From Bacteroidales bacterium (GTDB lineage: Bacteria > Bacteroidota > Bacteroidia > Bacteroidales > ML635J-15): 6,049 bases of DNA. The stretch covers positions 1-6,049 of the forward strand of contig JAQVEY010000159.1 in the NCBI GenBank assembly GCA_028697515.1, written 5' to 3'. How positions within the stretch are numbered: position 1 is the stretch's first letter; the number at the start of each line of letters is the position of its first letter. The notes beneath the pieces are model-generated. The model worked only from the letters and a program-made list of their open reading frames with translations. It did no database searches and was not told the origin of the DNA. The translations under genes were made by a program, and so were the position numbers. This document shows positions 1-6,049 of this stretch, one piece after another.

Positions 1-1
1 T

Positions 2-1732
<1,731 letters not shown>

Positions 1733-1755
1733 TTTCTCCTGATAAATTCTTAACG

Positions 1756-1787
1756 AGCCTTTGCAATTTTTGTGAAGGCTTTTTTTT
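1756..1787 (+). terminator. Rho-independent terminator of gyrB
   Basis: Starting 23 nt after the gyrB stop, AGCCTTTGCAA (1756-1766) pairs with TTGTGAAGGCT (1770-1780). This gives an 11-bp stem with two G-T wobbles and a 3-nt loop, followed directly by seven T (1781-1787). On the minus strand the hairpin is followed by CGTTAAG and not by a U tract, so it should act on gyrB transcription only. Confidence 0.85.
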
Positions 1788-1885
1788 GCGGTAATTCCAA
1801 ATCCTTAGCCTTTAGTTTTGGTCCGAACAGCATGATAATCCAAGAACCAGCAGTAAAAATACCTCAGCCTTAAACTCCCCCATAA
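1788..1885. other. Short convergent spacer, unusually GC-rich, content unknown
   Basis: This spacer lies between the gyrB terminator and the 3' end of the convergent minus-strand gene. Bases 1797-1885 are about 42% G+C by hand count, against about 21% in the other intergenic spacer (4809-4956). No clear terminator for the minus-strand gene is visible. A 23-codon micro-ORF on the minus strand (1883-1812, ATG to TAA) contains a short hydrophobic run followed by SCCSD. On the plus strand an open stretch ends MIIQEPAVKIPQP before a TAA at about 1870-1872. None of these can be called a gene from sequence alone. A degraded gene, a dispersed repeat or a small RNA are all possible. Confidence 0.3.
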
Positions 1886-3385
1886 TCATTCACCAAATAT
1901 AAAATTGAATCTATTGCGATCTTCAATGATTTTCTTGTTGAAATTTTGAATATAATCAAAAACAAACTCGGGTTTAATGTCTTTGGCTAATATTTTATTG
2001 TTACGGTTCAAAATATATAACCTAGGAGTTTTATAAGTACCGTAATATTTTGAAAAATTACTTGTTTGCGAAGGATCATAAACATTTATCCAATCCATCT
2101 CGTTTTCTGAAATAAACGCAGTCCATTCTTGAGTTTCGGTGCCTGATAAAACTGCATATATTTCAGTATTAATTTCTTTTAATTTTGGGTAATAACCACT
2201 TAAAATTAAAGCCGTTTCGTTGCAAATATCACAGTCAGGTTCCCAAAATAGCAACACTTTATAATCTGAATCTATATTATAAATTGAAAAATAATTACCG
2301 TTAATATCTGGAAGATTAAGGTCTTTAGCGATGTCTCCAATAACGTTATATTGAATGCTTTCTATCTTGAATTGCATTACTGAATATGCGACATCACTTA
2401 CCCAATCAGGCTTTTTGGTCATAAAATAGTTTCTGTAAATATATACCAAATATGCTTCAAGCCTTAAATCAGTAGGGTTTTCGTAACGTGAAATTAAATA
2501 GTTTAGAATATATTGGCGGTATTCATTATTCAAATCAGTTTTTGATATCAAACTGTCTATATCAGGGTATACTTCATCAGGCTTATTTATTCGGGTATCA
2601 AAGAAATAGAAACAGTAATCAGACAGTAGTTTGTGAAAAATAAATTCTGGAGTATTTAATAGACTTTCATCATTAAAATCAACTCTGTCTAAATAATGAG
2701 CTTTGTAATAGTTATAATGTGTTAATGGATCAGAATATTGCATATTACTAATTTCTGTTGGAACGTAAAATGGTTCAAGGACATTAAGTATTTTGTATAG
2801 AAAGTCTGCTTTTTCTGTTTTAAGCTTATAAGCTGAATACAGCGAGGATTGTGATTTATTTAAACTGTCAATAATCTTATTTATAACTGTTACAGTATCT
2901 GGCGAAAATGATTTATAAAATTCTAATTCCATTGTTAGTTGTGTCCTTTTTTTGTTGATAATTGCAATTTCTTTTTGCAATTCATTGAAAATAGTGTATT
3001 GTTTTTCGCCGCTTATTTGCATTTTTCCCAAGATATCGTTTGCATCAGTTTTAATTGTAATATTTTGTTCATCAGCAATAATGAAGTCGAATCGTGATTG
3101 AGGTGGAATTACAATGAAATAAACTCCATGAGCTAACTTAGAGTCTGATTTGAATTCAACTACTCCATTTTTCGGGGGTAAGGAATCTATTACCTTAAAG
3201 TCCGGTCCTTTATATACCCCAAGATAAATAAAATATTGCGGACAGTTTTCTATTTCAACTCTAATTTTATAAGCAAAAGCTGAAATACTAAAAAAAAATA
3301 AAATAAGAAATAAGCCGTATTTCAAATTAATGAAAAACGGCTTAAAACTATTTATAATTGAATTATTCAGATTCTTTAATCTCAT
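1886..3385 (-). CDS. Periplasmic thioredoxin-fold protein (DUF4369/DUF5106-like), CDIC active site
   Basis: This is a predicted secreted thiol-disulfide protein of the TlpA-like type common in Bacteroidota; its substrate is unknown. A signal peptide ends at about AFA-38/Y39, preceded by a hydrophobic run (residues 25-38) and a long N-terminal region. Residues ~39-125 resemble DUF4369, a beta-rich domain found ahead of thioredoxin domains. About 125-200 is a helical linker, about 225-330 resembles DUF5106, and about 345-485 is the thioredoxin fold, with C385-D-I-C388 in a VLLFWEPDC context and the expected cis-Pro at 454 (KTP). It is a paralogue of the upstream 481-aa protein along its whole length but more diverged: its DUF5106 part lacks the MGYDAVFV block seen there. 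The frame overlaps the upstream gene by 23 nt, suggesting one transcript. The start is uncertain: the ATG at 3385 has only a weak GAGAA before it, while a TTG at 3325-3323 would give a compact signal peptide like the paralogue's. A terminator-like hairpin lies in these first codons. Redox or chaperone function is inferred from the fold only. Confidence 0.85.
   Translation of the reverse strand: MRLKNLNNSIINSFKPFFINLKYGLFLILFFFSISAFAYKIRVEIENCPQYFIYLGVYKGPDFKVIDSLPPKNGVVEFKSDSKLAHGVYFIVIPPQSRFDFIIADEQNITIKTDANDILGKMQISGEKQYTIFNELQKEIAIINKKRTQLTMELEFYKSFSPDTVTVINKIIDSLNKSQSSLYSAYKLKTEKADFLYKILNVLEPFYVPTEISNMQYSDPLTHYNYYKAHYLDRVDFNDESLLNTPEFIFHKLLSDYCFYFFDTRINKPDEVYPDIDSLISKTDLNNEYRQYILNYLISRYENPTDLRLEAYLVYIYRNYFMTKKPDWVSDVAYSVMQFKIESIQYNVIGDIAKDLNLPDINGNYFSIYNIDSDYKVLLFWEPDCDICNETALILSGYYPKLKEINTEIYAVLSGTETQEWTAFISENEMDWINVYDPSQTSNFSKYYGTYKTPRLYILNRNNKILAKDIKPEFVFDYIQNFNKKIIEDRNRFNFIFGE
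3290..3344 (-). terminator. Terminator-like hairpin inside the start of the downstream gene
   Basis: TAAGCCGT (3311-3318) and ACGGCTTA (3337-3344) form a perfect 8-bp stem. It continues past one A-A mismatch into a further 5-bp stem (TTTCA/TGAAA) with a 6-nt AATTAA loop. Read on the minus strand, the hairpin is followed by a T-rich tract (3310-3290: 18 T, 1 C and 2 A in 21 nt). On the plus strand no T tract follows, so the signal is directional. It begins 18 nt after the stop of the 481-aa gene, where that gene's terminator would be expected, yet it lies within codons 14-32 of the 499-aa gene if that gene starts at 3385. It may terminate, attenuate, or be overridden by translation. Confidence 0.65.
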
Positions 3386-4808
3386 TTCTCATTTTATCAA
3401 ATTCGATAAGGTCTTTTATGCTTTCGACGCCAATTCGTTTTCCGATAATTTTTTTCTCACGATTTAAAACATAAACTACAGGTGTACTGTAAATATCATA
3501 AAAGTCTCTAAATTTTGAATGTGGATAAGGACCGTCCCAGACATTGTACCAACCATCTTCATAGAGGTTCTTTTCATCCAAAAATGTTTTCCATTCTTCT
3601 TTATCATACTGTGTATATAATGCGAAAATATTAACATTTAGTATTTTAAGACTATCTCTAAATTCATCCATCAGTTTTGGGACTTCTTTTTTACAATGTC
3701 CACAATGAGGTTCATAAAATACTAAAACAGTATAATCTGCATCAACCTGATGTAGAGAAATATATTTCTCATCAATTGTTTGCATTCTTGTAAGATCTGT
3801 TGCAATATTTCCTAACTTGGTAGGAGTTATTTTTTCTACTCTTTCAATTAGTTTTGCCATAAAACTAGTATCTGCCCAATGTGCTTTACCACTTAAATAC
3901 CATTCTTCAGCAATGTCAACAAAAACTGCATCATAACCCATCACCTTTGATGATTCAAAATAATGTAACAAATGGGAAGTTGTAAACTGGAACATCAAAC
4001 TGTCGCCGCCTTCGTATGCTTTTCTGATTATTGCACGTGCTTCGGGCATCATAGAATCTGCCATAGGAACTACCATTTTTTCAAAATAATAATTCAATTT
4101 ATTTTCATATATAGGAGTTCTTAATAATCCGTTTTCTGAAAAATCTATATAATCCCAATAATGAGATTTGTAATATTTATATTGAAATTGTGGATCTATT
4201 TCTTCGCCGTTTTCATCTTTTGGCGACTCTGGGATTTTTACTTCTTTTAATGATAGTAAGATTTTAGAGAAAAAAGTATCAGGATTTTGATCAATTATTT
4301 TATCCATATATTCCAGTCTTTCATCATTTAAATCGTTCATCAAATCTGCAATTCTCTTTTTTTCATCTTCATTATCAGTAGCAGCTTCGTATTCTTTATT
4401 CAAGTCTATCCTTCTGTTCTGAATTTCTGACATTTTTTGCTGATATTCATTGAAAATGATGTTTTCTTTACAGCCTTTAACTTTCATATTTTTCGAAAAG
4501 TCAGTTGTGTCAGTTTCTATCGAAAAGTTCTGATTATTTGTCATGAGAATCTCAAAATATGTCATCCCTTTTGAGGGCATCACAACCAGATAGATACCTT
4601 TATTTAATTCTTTATCTCCAGTAAAAACTGCATTACCTTTACTGTCAATTCTGGCAGTATCAATTACATATTTTTTTTCTCCGAAATGGTGACCCAGATA
4701 AATAACAGTATCACTTACTCCATTTATTTTTACATTAATTTCATAAGCTTGAGCACTTAATAAAAGACTTGTAAACACTATTAAATTCAACAAACCGACT
4801 TTCTTCAT
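3363..4808 (-). CDS. Periplasmic thioredoxin-fold protein (DUF4369-DUF5106-thioredoxin), CGHC active site
   Basis: This is a predicted exported thiol-disulfide protein of the Bacteroidota TlpA/DUF5106 type; the specific substrate is unknown. A standard signal peptide (MKKVG, hydrophobic residues 6-18, cleavage after AQA-21) places it in the periplasm; there is no lipobox Cys at the cleavage site. Residues ~22-112 match the DUF4369 pattern (IYLGHHFGEKKYVIDTA, GIYLVVMP). About 115-190 is charged and helical, possibly coiled coil. About 215-325 matches DUF5106 (WDYIDFSENGLLRTP, KVMGYDAVFV, YLSGKAHWAD). About 333-470 is the thioredoxin domain, with C369-G-H-C372 in a VLVFYEPHC context and cis-Pro 443 (STP). 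The ATG at 4808 is preceded by AAAGAAAGGA two bases upstream and a good -7 element 26 nt upstream, so this start is well supported. It is probably the first gene of a two-gene transcript with its overlapping paralogue. The CxxC in a thioredoxin fold makes redox activity likely; whether it reduces or oxidises cannot be told. Confidence 0.92.
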   Translation of the reverse strand: MKKVGLLNLIVFTSLLLSAQAYEINVKINGVSDTVIYLGHHFGEKKYVIDTARIDSKGNAVFTGDKELNKGIYLVVMPSKGMTYFEILMTNNQNFSIETDTTDFSKNMKVKGCKENIIFNEYQQKMSEIQNRRIDLNKEYEAATDNEDEKKRIADLMNDLNDERLEYMDKIIDQNPDTFFSKILLSLKEVKIPESPKDENGEEIDPQFQYKYYKSHYWDYIDFSENGLLRTPIYENKLNYYFEKMVVPMADSMMPEARAIIRKAYEGGDSLMFQFTTSHLLHYFESSKVMGYDAVFVDIAEEWYLSGKAHWADTSFMAKLIERVEKITPTKLGNIATDLTRMQTIDEKYISLHQVDADYTVLVFYEPHCGHCKKEVPKLMDEFRDSLKILNVNIFALYTQYDKEEWKTFLDEKNLYEDGWYNVWDGPYPHSKFRDFYDIYSTPVVYVLNREKKIIGKRIGVESIKDLIEFDKMRNEIKESE

Positions 4809-4810
4809 AA

Positions 4811-4820
4811 TCCTTTCTTT
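4811..4820 (-). promoter_or_regulatory. Purine-rich ribosome binding site of the 481-aa gene
   Basis: On the minus strand AAAGAAAGGA ends two bases before the ATG at 4808. The spacing is short for a classical Shine-Dalgarno sequence. In Bacteroidota, where such sequences matter less, it still supports this start codon. Confidence 0.5.
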
Positions 4821-4825
4821 AATTG

Positions 4826-4876
4826 TTTGACATGCAAAATTAGTAAATTTTCATTAAGACACATTTTTATGTCAAA
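4826..4876. repeat. 8-bp inverted repeat flanking the -7 element
   Basis: TTTGACAT (4826-4833) and ATGTCAAA (4869-4876) are perfect reverse complements separated by 35 nt, and they bracket the candidate -7 element at 4835-4842. They could be half-sites for a regulator, or a chance match in a 21% G+C spacer. A related short dyad, TTTG-N5-CAAA, lies at 4880-4892. Confidence 0.35.
4835..4842 (-). promoter_or_regulatory. Bacteroidota-type -7 promoter element of the 481-aa gene
   Basis: On the minus strand TAATTTTG fits the phylum's TAnnTTTG -7 consensus exactly and lies 26 nt upstream of the ATG, giving a 5' leader of about 20 nt. No clean TTTG -33 element is found at the usual ~19-nt spacing; only a weak TGTG-like sequence is there. 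This suggests the pair of thioredoxin-like genes has its own promoter, independent of lptD. Confidence 0.55.
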
Positions 4877-4920
4877 TAGTTTGCCAGACAAAATAAAAAA
4901 TATGATTTTTTTTAAATACT

Positions 4921-4942
4921 TTTTTAAAATCATTGGCAATGA
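4921..4942 (-). terminator. Possible weak terminator of lptD
   Basis: Downstream of the lptD stop, on the minus strand, TCATT-GCC-AATGA forms a 5-bp hairpin (4942-4930) followed by TTTTAAAAAAG. The stem is short and the T run is only four bases, so termination may be inefficient and read-through into the thioredoxin-like genes is possible. Confidence 0.3.
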
Positions 4943-4956
4943 GTTATAAATCTGTT

Positions 4957-6049
4957 TTAGAAATTATCAAACCAACTTCTTCGTTTTGCAAGCTTTAGGT
5001 CTTTAAGCATAGATGCTTTTACATTTATCTGGAACATATAAGATTTGTGCTCCCCAAAAGGAACAAGATGTAAGCTGGCTTCCCAGCAGTGCAGATCTCT
5101 ATAAATATCTATGGTACTATAAGTGGCTTTTTTGTTTGCGATGTCGTATCCACTGCCAAAACTTATTTTCCATTTTTTTGTGAGATTAAAATCTCCTGTT
5201 ACATTAACTGTTTGTGTAATATTTGATTCGAAGTATGGTTTTGTGTATCTGAATGTGTAATTAACTCGAATATTCCAAGGAATATCAAAATCTACATATT
5301 GGTCAGGATAACCGTATAGAGTTTGATAAGGATCAATATCTGTATGTGCTTTAGATTCTGCCATTTTAGAATTTAATGAGAAACCTGCAGTTAGATTTAC
5401 AATTGTTAAACGAAGCAATTGATCATTTACATTATATGCAAATTGATTTATTCTAACTCCTGAACCATAATCATTTTCCATTATAGCATAAGGGTCAAGA
5501 CTGGTATTAAATGTTAAATCCAAGAGCTTGATTTTGGTGCGTCCATTTATTGTAAGTGGTGCAAGATTTAGACTGTCTGCCATAATATTATAGCTCGTGC
5601 TTATTGTTAGGTTTTCTAATAATTTGATCTTTCTGTCTTGAGCTACAGTATCGTTTTTGTTTCTTAATTTCATCTCGAGATTGTTGCCGATATTCAAATT
5701 TATTGAACCTGCACCTCCTCGTGATGGGGTACCGTATGGCAAGCCTTGAAATCTTGAATAAATATATCCTATGGTATCATATTGTCCTGTTGTACCGTTA
5801 TATTGAATCCTGTAATATTCATCATAGTAATTATATTTTCTTTGCCCGTAGTCGGGAAGATAATTATAACTTACCGAAGGAGACATAACATGTCTTATCG
5901 CTTTAAGATTTCCCTTTTTAAAGTTAAAAGTTCCGTAAATCTGTGTTGACCATTTTAAATTGACAGAATAATCCCAAACTCTTGAAAAATGTGTTTGATA
6001 TTCAGTTAAGAGATTACCTATAGAATCTGTTGAATCTGCAAATACCCAG
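4957..6049 (-). CDS. lptD: LPS-assembly outer-membrane protein LptD, Bacteroidota type, C-terminal part
   Basis: LptD is the outer-membrane beta-barrel that receives lipopolysaccharide from the Lpt bridge and inserts it in the outer leaflet. The frame stays open from the TAA at 4957-4959 to the right edge, so the Met at 5886 is internal; 363 residues are visible and the N-terminal part, probably more than half, lies outside. The call rests on recalled Bacteroidota LptD blocks: KAIRHVMSPSVSYNY (fragment residues 49-63), a YGTPSRG segment, NLEMKLRNKNDT, NGRTKIKLLDL, YVDFDIPWNIRVNYT and DIYRDLHCWEASLHLVPFGE (314-333). Throughout, alternating hydrophobic/polar stretches rich in Tyr, Asn and Thr indicate barrel strands. 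The chain ends in RRSWFDNF; the terminal Phe fits a BAM-recognised last strand. The single Cys seen, in DLHCWE, offers no sign here of the disulfide pattern of enterobacterial LptD. Its start and promoter are not in the window. Another large outer-membrane barrel is a less likely reading. Confidence 0.88.
   Translation of the reverse strand, partial: WVFADSTDSIGNLLTEYQTHFSRVWDYSVNLKWSTQIYGTFNFKKGNLKAIRHVMSPSVSYNYLPDYGQRKYNYYDEYYRIQYNGTTGQYDTIGYIYSRFQGLPYGTPSRGGAGSINLNIGNNLEMKLRNKNDTVAQDRKIKLLENLTISTSYNIMADSLNLAPLTINGRTKIKLLDLTFNTSLDPYAIMENDYGSGVRINQFAYNVNDQLLRLTIVNLTAGFSLNSKMAESKAHTDIDPYQTLYGYPDQYVDFDIPWNIRVNYTFRYTKPYFESNITQTVNVTGDFNLTKKWKISFGSGYDIANKKATYSTIDIYRDLHCWEASLHLVPFGEHKSYMFQINVKASMLKDLKLAKRRSWFDNF

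Noticed and set aside
1756..1787. gyrB terminator acting bidirectionally for the convergent gene
   Set aside because: On the minus strand the hairpin is preceded by a run of A but followed by CGTTAAG, with no U tract after the stem.
1797..1821. CCAAA/TTTGG short inverted repeat as a terminator for the minus-strand gene
   Set aside because: The stem is only five base pairs with a large loop, and no T tract follows on the minus strand.
5884..5886. ATG at 5886 as the start of a 309-aa protein
   Set aside because: The frame stays open upstream to the window edge and encodes recognisable LptD sequence (KAIRHV just before this Met), so this Met is internal.
5703..5888. 61-codon ORF on the plus strand opposite lptD
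   Set aside because: It lies wholly antisense to recognisable LptD codons, has no promoter or ribosome site that stands out, and has no recognisable domain.

Overview
The window comes from a low-GC (roughly one third G+C) member of the Bacteroidota. Three things point there: the GyrB sequence type; two periplasmic thioredoxin-fold proteins with the DUF4369 / DUF5106-like layout typical of that phylum; and the Bacteroidota form of the outer-membrane LPS-assembly protein LptD. A TAnnTTTG-type -7 promoter element in front of one gene fits as well. The order within the phylum cannot be fixed from the sequence; Bacteroidales is a guess.

Layout. Positions 2-1732 (+) hold the last ~576 codons of gyrB, cut by the left edge and followed by a clear intrinsic terminator (1756-1787). 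A short, oddly GC-rich spacer (about 1788-1885) separates it from three genes on the minus strand. Read in their own direction these are: the C-terminal 363 codons of lptD (6049-4957, cut by the right edge); a 148-nt, very AT-rich spacer with a promoter; a 481-aa secreted thioredoxin-fold protein with a CGHC active site (4808-3363); and a tandem paralogue of 499 aa with a CDIC active site (3385-1886). The two paralogues overlap by 23 nt. The last one is convergent with gyrB.

Functionally, gyrB is housekeeping (DNA supercoiling) and lptD is envelope biogenesis (LPS insertion in the outer membrane). The two thioredoxin-like proteins are predicted periplasmic thiol-disulfide proteins of unknown substrate.

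The most interesting signal is at the junction of the two paralogues. A strong 34-nt hairpin followed by a U-rich tract lies 18 nt past the stop of the first gene, inside the signal-peptide codons of the second. It looks like a terminator or attenuator built into coding sequence, and it puts the true start of the second gene in doubt. I see no convincing novel multi-gene system, CRISPR array, insertion sequence, tRNA or rRNA here.
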